Assembly: GCF_020906515.1 (NCBI RefSeq) | Contig: NC_085850.1 | Coordinates: 2,666,001-2,730,000, forward strand | Direction of reading: 5' to 3' | DNA length: 64,000 nt | DNA from: Vanrija pseudolonga | Taxonomy: Eukaryota; Basidiomycota; Tremellomycetes; Trichosporonales; Trichosporonaceae | In this document: one piece after another, positions 10,855 through 21,824 of the stretch | How positions within the stretch are numbered: the first letter of the stretch is position 1 | How the letters are laid out: the number at the start of each line of letters is the position of its first letter | Position numbers and translations under genes: made by a program | The notes under the pieces: generated by a model | Databases searched by the model: none | What the model was told of the DNA's origin: nothing | The model's input: only the letters and a program-made list of their open reading frames with translations

Positions 10855-13800
10855 CTACCTCCTACCACTGCTGACTCTCTTCCCTTCGGTCTTGCCCCCG
10901 GCCTGTCCGGCACTCTTCGCCTTGACAGTACCGGCCTCGGAAGGGCGCAACGGGCTCTGCATCCCCTCGCGCCGCTCTCGTTTGTCACGGCGCTCGGAAC
11001 GCTGCCGGCGACGCTCTGCCTTCTCCCTCTCATACTCGGCACGTTGTGCCTCATTGACGCGAGACAAGCTCGGTCGGCGGCTGAGCCCAGTCCCGTCAAC
11101 CATCGACGGCACGAGGTACTGCTGACCCGGCACAGGCGCATAAGCGTACGCCTGTGCTATGTCCACTGGCACGAAAGGTGACGTCGGTGGCGTGGGCGGA
11201 AATCCCCAGTGGGTGTAGTGAACAGGGATAAGCGGGACGACCGGCTGGAGGGGAACTGCCGATGGCATCGTGAGGATCGAAGCCGCGACCGGCATCGGGG
11301 CAAGAGGTGGGAGGGGTGGGGGCACATCCATGTACCAGTTCTGAGGCTTGCGCTCGCGGTGGGGTACACTGCGCAGGTCACTCGAGAGGCTGGAATTCAG
11401 GCTTTCAACTCGAGTGCGCCTGTCCGAGGGGCGGTCAGAGACGTTTGGCGATCTCATTCCATCCAGGACGGATCTCAAAGGCTGCCGAGGTGACTGTGCC
11501 ATCACGTCATTCAGATTGTCACCTGAAGCATCTGCTGGGTGTAAAAGACGCCCCTGCTTGTCATCGGTCTCGGGGGGAACCCATGACAGCTTCACCTGAA
11601 GATGGCGACCGCGGGTCTCCGAGGGCAGTTCGAACGTGATGTGGTCGGCGCCGTGCTCCAAGTTGGTTATTGGCACACTTGCCTGGCGGATGTGCACGTT
11701 GTCCTCAGCCTCTCGACCGACACCGACTTCCTCAATGCGTAGGGAGGCACTGCCCATTCTCGTTGAGGGCTGCCGTCTTGTCGAAAGCGGACGCTCAATG
11801 GCTGTCGACGCACGCGGAGCCACTCCCTCCGACAGATGCGGTCTGGACATTGCTCTGGTAGTGTCCGCCCCGTCAGAGTTCGAGTACCTGAGGCTCGGAC
11901 GATGACTGGTGGGAGCGTCGTTAAAGTCTCGGACAGAGGCGAGGGGACGAGTGTCCCCTTCGAGGCGGCGCGGTGTTGACGCTCTCTCTCCGGACCCGTG
12001 CCGTGTTGGGGTGGGAACTAGGCTGTGCCGAGAGCCTGGGCTGATTGACAAGTCCGGAAAGGTCTCGTCGTCCGAGTCTTCGGAGGGCGAGTAAGAGAGG
12101 TCTGGTTGGGGCCGGCTGTCGGGGTACCCAAATTCGACAATGTTGCGGCGGGTACCGTGCTCACTGTCGTCAGCCATTGCAGCGATGGGAATAGGGGCCG
12201 GTAGTTGAACTGTGCTTGGGCGTGGAGAGCGTGGACTAGGCGAGGTGTGAGTCGACCGGGTAACGCTGGCAATAGTGGAAGGGGGCAGTGGCGGGAGGTT
12301 GGCTTGAAACGGGTCTTGTCTTGTCAGCGTTTCAGTTGTAGACGGTGGGAGAGGAGACAGAGTCCTTGGGTAGTGAACCGGCAAAGTAGTCGGCACCGTT
12401 TTTGAAGGCGTGTGATGAGGTTGAGGAGTCGGAAGAGGATGCTCGTATATCACAGGTGACGCTGGCGGGGGAGAGAGTGAAACGGTATCGGTGGGGCGAG
12501 TTTGTGAGTGCGGCGTAGATACAATTGTCGAGGGTGGAAGCGGTACACGGTGTGCGCCAACAGAGTTGGGGCGTGTTGCAGGGTGAGTGGAAACAGGTGA
12601 CGTCCACGACGAAGCGTTCGCCGCGGTGCGAGGAATCGCATGCTGCGTTGCCAGGAGCAACGTGTCGTCGGTGCGAGGTCCACGCGGCCTTGCACCGACA
12701 TTATCGCGCTGCGTGGCGGCGCTCACTTGCGAAACCGTCGCAGACGGCTGCGCTGGGGCAGTTCTCGTGCGGGAGCGGCGGCGGGCACCTGCGGTATCTG
12801 CGGACTATGAGCATCAGTAGCAGGAGCAGTTGCGGTACGCACCAAGCTGGCACTCTGAGTCGTTGTGGGCAGGATCGGGTCAAACGACAGCTCGGGAAGG
12901 ACAGGGGCTGCGGTGGCAGACACCTTTGATGCGGCGCTTTTACTGCCGCCACCGCGGTCGGCGGTGGTCGGGCGCGGGTGCTGTGCGTACTCCCGGCTGT
13001 TGTTGTTCTTGGTTGCAGCCGACGAGGATTGGCTCCTGACGAGCTTGGCCGACCGCGATGATCCGCGCGCCGGGTTCACGCTGTTGGAGCGCGTCATCAC
13101 CAGCACGTCGGGAGGCTGTGACACGGCCGGGGCCTTGGGGAATGCCGAAGGAGGTGGCGCCTTGGCCAGCGACTCTTGCGAGCTGCGGCGGGAAATGGTG
13201 CTCCGTGTGCGAGAGAGAAAGCTGCCCACACGGGCTAGGCCGGAAGGGCGATCCGTCGTCGCATGCATCGGATCTTCAGGTAGCGTGTCGGACAGGAACT
13301 CGAGCGGCGGGGACAGCGCGTCGTTGAGGTACGCCTCGCGCTGTGACCACTGGGCTGTCGGTGCGGAGGACAACGGCAGGTGGTCGCTGCGTGGCAGGGG
13401 GACATTCTGCGGCAAGGGGCTTGATGGCGCCTGGGCGAGCACGGCGACGGGCGCTGGGCGGCGGCTACTCTGCGAACGCGACAGCTGTGCTGGGCTCGGC
13501 GCGGACGAGCGGTGCGGCGAAGGACCTGCATCCAACGGCGTACGCTTGGACAGGCCGCGCTGGATCTTGGCGGACGCGTCTCTTGCGCGCCTCTGTGTCG
13601 CCAAGACGGCATCGAGCTCAGCACCAACCCGTGGCGGGCTCGATAGGTGCGAGGAGAGTGGGTGACGGTACTGGGGCTGCGGCGCGCTCGCCGACACGTC
13701 CGAGTCGGTCGCGCTCCATACCGCACTGCCTGCACCAACACTCCTGCCCACTGATCGGCCGGTGAACGCCTCTTGTCGCCATGTCTTGACGCGGTTGTGG

Positions 13801-13985
13801 GCGTATCTGTAGTTGTCGAGGTCTTCCTGCGTCCACTCGTAGGCTGTTGGGGCCGAGGACGCCGAAGCGTCCGACGTGACCCATGGGGCTTGGGGCTGAG
13901 GCCGGTGCTGCCGCCTTCGAGCACTGTCCTGCGGTGGTGCCATTGATAAGGGATCTGGGGGTCGTGCAGTTTGATCTCTGGTCAT
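10855..13985 (-). CDS. Large disordered protein, unknown function
   Basis: Two exons on the minus strand: 13985-12727 and 12688-10855, joined by a proposed 38-nt intron (12689-12726) with a GTGAGC donor and an AAG acceptor. The product is 1030 residues. The first exon runs into a stop exactly at the donor, and the downstream long frame has no ATG of its own at that place, so one spliced gene is the simplest model. The protein is Ser/Pro/Arg-rich throughout, with a short more ordered stretch near residues 49-75 (YEWTQEDLDNYRYAHNRVKTW), repeated PLPPSTI boxes around residues 450-590 and a Lys/Arg/Glu-rich helix near the C-terminus (about residue 980). I recognise no domain. It could be a cytoskeletal, polarity or signalling scaffold, but that is only a guess from composition. 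A two-gene reading is possible but less likely. Confidence 0.6.
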
Positions 13986-14645
13986 GAGTGGGTATCGAGT
14001 GCGAATGGGTAGTGTATGCGAGACAAGATAGATGTAGTGTGTCGAGGTCGATCAAGAATGGGACGAGAGAGAAGGTGAGTTGGATGAATGAGTGGATGAG
14101 AGGAAGAGTGTGTTAGAAGGTCGTCAATCTTGCCGCGCCGCCGCCGCCGCCGCCTGGCTGGGTGCTTTCTTCCTTGCTAGTCCAACTTGACACGAAGAGC
14201 GTTTGTGTGGGGTAGGCGACGAGGGGGGGCAAGGAGAGAGGTCTGTGCAGCGCGTGTGCAGATGTCGACGACAAGGTGCGACGAGTAATGGCATTACAGT
14301 AACGCCAACACGCGCAGAACAGGCGGCAGGCAGGCAGCCCCCGATGGCGCCGCCGACAATAACAATGACCGGCCACGTCCACGACGACGCGCACAGACAA
14401 TACACACCGACAAGCGGGGCCAGACACGCGGCGACGAGCGTCCTTTTGTCGGCTCACACATGTCCCCCCCCCGTCACGCAACGACGACGACATGCGACAC
14501 GCAATTACACACGCCGCCACCAGCGTGTTCGGCACCCTCAACGTCGCGCCGACAGCGCCTTCCTCGCTTCCTCGCTGTGCGCGGCGGTTCCGTGCGCTTC
14601 TTGTCGCCGTTCCCACGCGCACAGATCCTCCCCTGTGGCGCAGTC
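13986..14645. other. Intergenic region, promoter of the disordered-protein gene
   Basis: Holds the promoter of the minus-strand gene that starts at 13985 and the 3' flank of the ATS1-like gene. A short (CGC)n run lies near 14137-14153. No gene is supported. Confidence 0.45.
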
Positions 14646-15851
14646 TCATTCCTCGCTCCAGACCCACGTCGCAGCCAGGCCGCCCCACACGCGCCGGATG
14701 GCGCCGGGAACCGGGACTTGGGCGAGATCGGGGCGGTCCGCAGTGTCCCCTACGCCGAGGTTACCGTGCTCGTTCCACCCGCCCGACCAGAGCGTGCTGT
14801 CGGCCGCCGTGACGAGGACGTGCTCCGACCCTGCCGTGAGGCATGTTGGCGCTTGTTGCACGGCGACCTGTCCGCGCGGGTCAGAGTCGCGCCGCAGCAG
14901 CTGGCCGTGCGTATTCGAGCCCTGCGACCACAGCGCGCCGGCCGAGATAACGTAGGTCCCGTTCCACGTTGCCGCGATGCCAGTGACGTCTTGTACCGAG
15001 TCGAGGGAGGCGACTTGGCCCTTAAGGTCGCTTCCCCAGGCCAGCACGCGCCCGTTGGAGAGGAGTGCGAGCGAGTGCGCCGCGCCGAGTGCGAGGTCGA
15101 TGATGTGCGCTCCAGGTGGGATTCGAAGCGCAATGGTCACGGGCAGCGAGGTGGGGGCTCGGGCAGGCGCCTTCCCTTTGCCCTTCACGCCGCGCGAAGC
15201 TGGAGTCGCTACTGGCGCTGGCACCGCGTCGAGTTCTCCGCGCCGGCAAGCGCCCCATCCGACGACGCGCTGCGTGCGTGTCGGGCCAGTACCGGAACTC
15301 AGGACGGCGATGACGTGCCGCTGTCCGCCCTTGAGGTGCTCTACGCGCTCGCCGGGCCGCAGCACATCCTTGAGGACCACTGGACCTGCCGACGACCCAG
15401 CGACCCCGAGCTCGCCGAAGTCGTTCGATCCGGACGCGACAAATACTTGCTCCCGCCCAGCACTGCCGGTTATACCGCGCTCGTACACCACAAAGCTGGT
15501 GGTCCACGTCGCGGCGACCTTTACTGGTACGAAGCCGTCGCCAAGGCCCGCTTCGCGCCCGAGCGCGAGCGGGCGGAAGGTCGTCGCTGCCGGCGGGCAG
15601 GAGAGTGCGCACGGTCGTCCGAGCTGCCCGTGTGTGTTCTTCCCTGCGCCGAGGAGGTGCGTCCCGGACGACGGGCTGGAAACTAGAAGCAGGGCGTGGG
15701 AGGCTGCCGAGACCAGGTCGACAATGTCGGTGGACGCGGGGCAGGACGGGTCAAATGCGCACCGAGTGAGAGACGACACGTCCTCCTCGTGTCCTAGTGC
15801 TAGCTGGCCTGAGCCGTTCGAGCCGCATGCGTAGAGCAATGGCGATGGCAT
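14646..15851 (-). CDS. ATS1: RCC1-repeat protein, Ats1-like
   Basis: Single exon, 401 residues, starting at 15851. It is built of RCC1-type blades: YACGSNGSGQLALG at the N-terminus, LLGAGKNTHGQLG, VASGSNDFGELG, VVGWGACRRGELD, VLAWGSDLKGQV, LWSQGSNTHGQLL and WSGGWNEHGNLGVGD near the end, so about seven blades. The first blade's wording and the overall size resemble fungal Ats1 (alpha-tubulin suppressor 1), which in yeast works with Kti11/Dph3 in diphthamide and wobble-uridine modification. Other RCC1-like families (Ran GEF, HERC-like) are normally longer or have different N-termini, and no nuclear-localisation patch is obvious. A basic loop (RGVKGKGKAPARA) interrupts the middle of the propeller. 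Its start lies only 120 bp from the 3' end of MRI1, on the same strand. Repeat family is sure; the Ats1 name is probable. Confidence 0.75.
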   Translation of the reverse strand: MPSPLLYACGSNGSGQLALGHEEDVSSLTRCAFDPSCPASTDIVDLVSAASHALLLVSSPSSGTHLLGAGKNTHGQLGRPCALSCPPAATTFRPLALGREAGLGDGFVPVKVAATWTTSFVVYERGITGSAGREQVFVASGSNDFGELGVAGSSAGPVVLKDVLRPGERVEHLKGGQRHVIAVLSSGTGPTRTQRVVGWGACRRGELDAVPAPVATPASRGVKGKGKAPARAPTSLPVTIALRIPPGAHIIDLALGAAHSLALLSNGRVLAWGSDLKGQVASLDSVQDVTGIAATWNGTYVISAGALWSQGSNTHGQLLRRDSDPRGQVAVQQAPTCLTAGSEHVLVTAADSTLWSGGWNEHGNLGVGDTADRPDLAQVPVPGAIRRVWGGLAATWVWSEE

Positions 15852-15971
15852 GGTGAAAGAGGTGCGAGGTGAGATGAGTGTGCACTTTCAACATTTGTTT
15901 GGCTCCGTGTCCATGACGTCTTCCCTGACCTGCTCTGTCATCGTGGCACATTATTCATAAAGATGCTCTAA

Positions 15972-17273
15972 CTAGCAAACCGAGGCAACGTCGATGCTTT
16001 TGGCGCCAGGCGCGCGGACCGCAACGCCCTTCTCGGTAACGACGGCGCTGATGAGCTCGGCGGGGGTAACGTCGAACGAGGGGTTGTAGACCTGGTTCCA
16101 GGGCTCGGGGCCCGATCCGACACCCTCAGGCGAGATGCGGACAACCGACAAGTCGCCCGTCTCGAGGTTCTTACCGCGGACAAGCGTGGCCTCGACGGCG
16201 GGGCGCTGCTCAATGTGGATCTGGGCGCCAGTCTCGAGCGACAGGTCAACGGTGGTGACGGGCGCGACGACGACAAAGGGGACGTTGTGGCGCTGGGCGA
16301 GCACGGCGGCCTGGTACGAGCCGATCTTGTTCGCCGTGTCGCCGTTGGCAACGATGCGGTCAGCGCCGATGATCACGCCGTCAATGTCGTTGTGCTGCAT
16401 CAGCGAGCCGAGCATCGTGTCGCAGATCATGCACGCGGGGATCTTGAGCGTCGTGAGCTCGAGCGACGTGAGGCGCGAGCCCTGGTGGTACGGCGTCGTC
16501 TGGGCGTAGTACGCCGTGTCGAGGTGGTCGGCCTCGAAGAGCGCAGTGATCACGCCAATGGCCGTGCCGTAGCCCGAAGTCGCGAGCGAGCCAGTGTTGC
16601 ACACGGTGATGACCTTGAGGCCCTTCTTGCCATCCTTGCCGCCGCGCTGCTGCCAGAGCCACTCGGCACCGAGGCGGCCCATGGTGCGGTTACGCTCCTG
16701 GTCCTCCTCGTGGACCGCGAACGCCGCCGTCTTGATCTTCTCGACGAGCGCAGACACCTCGGCAGCGCCGCCGGCGGCCGGCGCAGACTTCAGAATGCGG
16801 CGCAGGCGGTTCATCGCCTCGGCGAGGTTGACGGCAGTGGGGCGCGACGACTCGAGGTAGTCGAGGATCGAGCCGAGGTCGGCCGACACGTCGGCGGGGG
16901 TGGAGAACTTGGACGCGGCCCCCGACGAGAGGTACGAACGAACAGACAGCGCAGCGAGGGACGCGATCGCTGGCGCGCCGCGGATCTGGAGAGATTAGCA
17001 CGTGGGTCAAGATGACTAACCATTAACCCACCCTCATCGTCTTGATGGCGTCAAAGGCCTCCTCGGGAGTCGAGACGGGGATCCACTTGACCGTGTGGCT
17101 GTGATTGTTAGAGGGGCAACTCTTGCACTTTGGCCCATCGGCTGGCGCCTGGCACCGACTCACGGGAGGAGGAGCTGGTCGACAATCTCGACCTGGCCCG
17201 AGCCGTCGACGCGGAGCGAGGTCATCATGGGCGGGAGGGTCTTGCCGCCGGGGGTAGTGCTTGTCGCTGCCAT
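15972..17273 (-). CDS. MRI1: Methylthioribose-1-phosphate isomerase
   Basis: Three exons on the minus strand: 17273-17164, 17098-17032 and 16985-15972, giving 396 residues. The enzyme converts 5-methylthioribose-1-phosphate to methylthioribulose-1-phosphate in cytosolic methionine salvage. Family blocks seen in order: IRGAPAI at the start of exon 3, CNTGSLATSGYGTAIG (active-site Cys), YHQGSRLTSLEL, a CDTMLGSLM block carrying the usual Asp, and GADRIVANGDTANKIG. Total length fits eukaryotic Mri1. The block that usually reads ETRPYNQGSRL reads QTTPYHQGSRL here, so two residues just before the Gln differ from what I remember of the family. The exon 1-2 and 2-3 joins are fixed by the IKTMR-IRGAPAI continuity. 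It faces the CTK1 gene across a 491-bp divergent promoter that holds a perfect inverted repeat. Confidence 0.92.
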
Positions 17274-17764
17274 TTTGCTGATGCTGGGTATATGTCTAGT
17301 GTAGAGTCAGAGTGCTAACCCCCGCACGTTGTTGGCGTCTGTCGCTCGCTCACCGTCACGGCTCCGCCGCCATCGCACTGTCGTGATTGAAATTCCAGCG
17401 AGGTGGAGGTGGAGGGCGGAAGCTTTTGATAAGAAATGCATTACAGTTTTGTAATCGGCCGAGAGTTATGTGATTACAAAACTTGAACTTGGAATTCAAA
17501 TGTCACTTTACAATTGGAACGTTTTGGCACAACTGACCCACCCCGCTGACTGACTGACCTGGACCCGCCCACTGCTAACCTCCTCCTCGCCCGACCCAAC
17601 CGCCGTCCATCGCCATCTCATCTCGTCGATAATCCCAAAACAACAACAACACACTGCCCGCAACACAAGTCACTCTGCGGGACACCACCCCCTAGCTCAG
17701 CACTACCGCCAATCGGCAGCTCCTCGCACGCCAGCGCTCCACTCGCACGAGCGTCAACGCCGAG
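17274..17764. promoter_or_regulatory. Divergent MRI1/CTK1 promoter region
   Basis: A 491-bp region with an AT-rich core (about 17420-17530), which stands out in GC-rich DNA. It contains a perfect 12-bp inverted repeat listed separately. Both flanking genes start outward from it. Confidence 0.55.
17445..17483. repeat. Perfect 12-bp inverted repeat in divergent promoter
   Basis: AGTTTTGTAATC at 17445-17456 is matched exactly by its reverse complement GATTACAAAACT at 17472-17483, with a 15-nt spacer. It may bind a dimeric regulator or form a hairpin. Its role is unknown. Confidence 0.6.
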
Positions 17765-20700
17765 ATGTCGTCGTACCGTAGTGACTCGCGCAACAACTCC
17801 GGCGGCAGTGGCGGCACACACCCAGGCGTCAAGCGCGAGTCGACATGGCGGCCTGGCGCATCCTCGTCGGGGTCAGGAGCATACCGCTCGACCGGGGCTA
17901 CTTCAGCGTCATCGTCGTCGTCCTCGCGCCCGACCAACGCCTGGGCGACGAGAGACTCGCCGCGGGTCCAGAGCCCGGGGCCGAGCACGACTCGCGTCGA
18001 GAGCTACTACGAGCCGCCAGACACCAGCTCTTCCTCCAACCGCTGGGGTAACAGCGACGACAGAGACCGCAACGGCCACCGTAGCTCGAGCAGAGAGCGC
18101 GACCGCGACCGCGACCGCAGCCGGGACACTGACCGCCGGAGAGATGACGGCTGGGCAAGTCGTGCCAAGCAGCAGGACAAGGACACGCGCGGCAGCTGGG
18201 ACGACTACCGTCAGCGCCGTGCCGCCGTAACCAAGCGCGCATCGAGCCCCGACAGATCATCGTACCGTCGGAGAGACGACGACACGGGTGGCGAGCGGCG
18301 ATGGGGCAAGCCGGACGCCGACGACAGAGACAGGCGGGACTGGCGACGTGCGTCCAGCCCCGACGAGCGCGCGCGTAGACGGTCGCCCACCCCTCCCAAG
18401 GCTGCCTCTCGCCCTAGCCCAGACTACGGCAACCGGTCCGAGTCCGAGTCTGACAATGAGCGTGGACGACGTCCTTCGTAAGTGCTGATGTCGACGCCGC
18501 TGACAGTAGCCGCCCCTCGCCGCGTTGGAGATCGCCCACGCCCGAGCCCAAACGGCGCGCACCAAGCTCGCCGCGTGCGCCAGAGGCCAAACGCGCAAGG
18601 GAGTACTCGCCCCCGTCTTGGCGGAGAAGGTCGTCAAGCCCGGCGCCGCGCGGCCGTTCGAGCTCGCGTAGCCCGAGCCCGCCGAAGCGCCAGCAGAGTG
18701 TCGAGAGAGCGCGTTCGCCGTCCCCTGCGCGCGGCGCTCGGTCTGGCGCGGACAGGGATCGCGCACCGGCGCGTTCGCCGTCCCCGGATCGCGGGTACGC
18801 TTCCCGCCCTGTGAACCGGTGGCCAGACCGCGAGCGTTGGCGCCCACCAGCGCGCAGCCAGAACAACAGCGCGCCGGCGCGCGATCGTGACCTGCCTGTG
18901 CGCGACCGCGATCTTCCTGTACGAGACCGCGATCTTCCTGTGCGAGACCGCGATCTTCCTGTGCGAGACCGCGATCTTCCTGTGCGAGACCGCGATCTTC
19001 CTGTGCGAGACCGCGACCTCCCTGCACGAGACAGGGACCTCCCGGCCCGCGACCGAGACCTCTCTGTTCGTGATCGCGACCTGCCCGCCCGTGACCGCGA
19101 CCTGCCTGTTCGCGAGCCTCCACGGGAGCCCCGCGCCAACCGTGACTGGGACCAATCGAAGCGGTCGTTTGATAACCGGCGCTTTGGGCAGGAGAACGAT
19201 GGTCCAGCCAAGATGCGGCAGTGGGGCCGAGGCCGCTCGCCTAGCCAGAGCCGCTCGCCGTCACCGGCGCCAGCTGCCCGCCGCTCCCAGTCTCCTCCCC
19301 CACGCCGACAGCTGGCATCCCAATCTACGCGGAGCAGATCTCCTTCGCCTCGTGGGGTCCGACGACGCCCGTCGCCCTCGCCTACTCCTCCTTCCCAGCG
19401 TGTTCTCTCGCCGCCAACGGGACCACGAGCCGACCGCCTTGGAACTGCAGACGACCGCCGTGGTGGCGGGTTCGGCTGGCGGCGAGCGGATGTCGGCGCC
19501 GCTTCAACCGACAGGCGGGACGTTGGCTTCCCCGACCGCCGCTCCGAGCCTGTGAACCGTCCAGAGCCCAGTGGCACCAACGGTCACTCCGGGGGCCGCC
19601 CTTCGCCCTCGTCATTCCCCCGAGCACGGAACGCTAGCCCTACCAAGGGGGGCTGGAAGTCGATCTCGGCACGGACTGCATTCGCCAGGAATGCGACTCC
19701 TGAGGCTGGTCGTTTGAACGGAGCATCGGCTCCGTCGCAGCGTTCCCATGAGGACACGCCAGAGGTTGACATGGATATCGACGACGAGTCGCGCAAGGCC
19801 CCGCATCGGCGCTCGGACAAGTGGAGCCCGATCAAGCCTGCTTCTGGCGAGCTTTTACGTTCTGGCGACTACCTGAGCGCTATGGAGACCAAGGAGAGAC
19901 AGTACGACCGCCACTTGGATTCGATCGCGCCTTACATCAAGGCGGCGTTCTCTCAATGGTACGAACAAGGCACTTCTCCGGCTCTCAAGGACTTTCTGGT
20001 ACACTACTTTGGGCGCTCACCAAGCAACGACGAGCTGGACCAGGTGCAACAGCTGTTGACCTTACGGACGCAACTGTCGCACGACCAGGAGGAGCTGCGC
20101 CATCTGCATGCGCAGGCGCTGAGGACTGAGGGACAGGGGCCGCCGACGGGGCCGGCAGCACTTCGCTCGCTACCATCGGCGGGGACGGATGGGCAGGTTG
20201 CGACACGCACGACGGACCCGTCAACCCCATCGACTGCTGGGGCCGCCGGACCGTCATTGGCCTTTGGTCTTGGCAGAAACACTCAGGTCGTCCCCGGCGA
20301 GGCGTACGAGCGTCTGGCACAGGTCGGCGAGGGCACCTACGGCAAGGTGTACAAGGCACGCAGCAACGCCGACGGCGCCCTGGTCGCGCTCAAACGTATC
20401 AGAATGGAGCAGGAGAAGGACGGCTTCCCAATCACGTCGATGCGCGAGATCAAGCTGCTGCAGGCACTAAACCACCCGAATGTGGTTTGTCTCCGCGAGA
20501 TGATGGTCTCGAAGGGTAAGTTTGGTGTGTGCGAACAGTGCTCACCCCGCAGGCTCGGTGTACATGGTGCTCGAGTACATGAACCACGATCTCACGGGTA
20601 TCCTGTCCCACCCCGAGGTGTCGCTCTCGCCGGCCAACATCAAGTCGCTCAACTACCAGATGCTCTCAGGGTTGGGATACCTGCATCGACGGGGCATCCT

Positions 20701-21304
20701 TCACCGCGATATGAAGGGATCGAACATTCTGCTCAACGGCGCCGGCGAGCTCAAGCTTGCCGACTTTGGCCTCGCCCGCTTCTACCACAAGCACAAGCGG
20801 GACGACTACACGAACCGCGTCATCACGCTGTGGTACCGCTCGCCCGAGCTGCTCCTCGGCGAGACGTGCTATGGGCCAGAGGTCGACACGTGGTCGGCAG
20901 GGTGCATCATGCTCGAGATCTTCACAACGAAGCCTGTGTTCCAGGGCACCGACGAGATCAACCAGCTTGATGTGATCTACTCGATCCTCGGCACGCCCGA
21001 CGATACGCAGTGGCCCACGATCTCCGAGCTACCATGGTATGAGCTCATGCGGCCGCGTGAGGCGCAGGCATCGCGGTTCCGCGCAGCTTTCGGCAAGTGG
21101 CTCACTCCGGACGCGTTGGACCTTGTGGAGGGCCTCCTTGCGTTCGACCCCGCCAAGCGTCTGCTTGCCGACGCAGCGCTCCGCAAACCGTACTTTACCA
21201 CCGAGGCACCAGCGATGGAGCCGCCAACGCAGCTCGCTGGCTGTGGCGAGCACCACGAGATGAGCGTCAAGCTGGAACGCCACCGGCGCCGAGAAGGGAA
21301 ATAG
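17765..21304 (+). CDS. CTK1: CTD kinase catalytic subunit (Ctk1/Lsk1/CDK12-like)
   Basis: Three exons: 17765-18477, about 18507-20515, and 20553-21304 (TAG), giving about 1157 residues. The first intron is only 29 nt (32 nt if the acceptor is 18509); the GTAAGT donor is strong and the frame stops in it. The N-terminal ~830 residues are an Arg/Ser/Asp-rich region with SR and SP pairs and an 11-unit heptad repeat. The C-terminal CDK domain has VGEGTYGKVYKA (Gly loop), VALKRI (Lys), PITSMRE in place of PITAIRE, ILHRDMKGSNILL, ADFGLARFY and YTNRVITLWYRSPELLLG (T-loop). CDK12-type kinases phosphorylate Ser2 of the RNA polymerase II CTD with cyclin K/Ctk2 in the nucleus. A long RS-rich extension is typical of metazoan CDK12 and many basidiomycete forms but absent in yeast Ctk1. 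Kinase family is near certain. Confidence 0.9.
18883..19113 (+). repeat. Coding minisatellite, 11 x 21 nt
   Basis: Eleven tandem 21-nt units encode DRDLPVR or close variants (DRDLPAR, DRDLSVR) inside the Arg-rich N-terminal region of the CTD kinase. The central units are identical at the nucleotide level; the edge units differ mainly at third positions. That pattern is expected of an array that still expands and contracts. Confidence 0.9.
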
Positions 21305-21386
21305 GCGCGGAGCGTGGCGTTGAACATTGATAGCCCATGCATACCTACAACAGTGAAGCCCATGCCAGTTCTATGCGTCTGTCTGT

Positions 21387-21824
21387 CTAGATGGTGCGCC
21401 GTCCGCCGCGGCCGACGAGCTTGGCCGTCTCCGTGCCGCCCGTGAGGGCGACGTTGGGGATCATGACCTTGAGGTTGCGGTTAAAGCTGCTGAGGTTGGA
21501 CTTGAGAGCGTCCTGCGCGCGCGCGTGAGCACACCTCGCCGAACCTGCACCCACCAAACTCGTCTCGTGTCGCAGCCGCTCAATGTCGCCGCGGAGCCAG
21601 TCGAGCGTCTCGCGCCGCGTCGCGGAATCAGGCAGTGCTGGGCGTCAGCTCGGCGTCACCGAGGGAGACTTACGCCGGGTCGCCCGCACAGCGGAGCGGT
21701 AAGCCTTTAGCAGCTCTGCGCGGAGGAGGAACTGCGTCGTTCAGCGCGGGACGGAGGGGACGGAGGGGATGGAGGGGCCGCTTACGTGCTGTAGTGTTGG
21801 TCCTGACGATGGCAGCGGGCGCAT
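21387..21824 (-). CDS. LYRM2: LYRM2-like mitochondrial LYR protein
   Basis: A small four-exon minus-strand gene that is easy to miss: 21824-21786, 21731-21674, 21637-21555 and 21512-21387, giving 101 residues. Introns are 54, 36 and 42 nt, GT-AG with CAG acceptors and GCTGA branch-like strings. The peptide has the LYRM2 layout: a short N-terminus, then PTLQHFLLR, the LYR-type motif in ELLKAYRSAVRAT, a LPDSATRRE segment and DWLRGDIERLRHET, which matches the pattern of human LYRM2 (LTLKQFVRR, LLLYRRIL, VPNDSDRKYLKDWAREEF). LYR proteins bind acyl-carrier protein in the mitochondrial matrix and help assemble respiratory complexes; LYRM2 is linked to complex I. The C-terminal 25 residues, ending GRGGRRTI, are an extension I cannot place. 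The consistent splice signals and the frame sum support the model. Confidence 0.82.
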
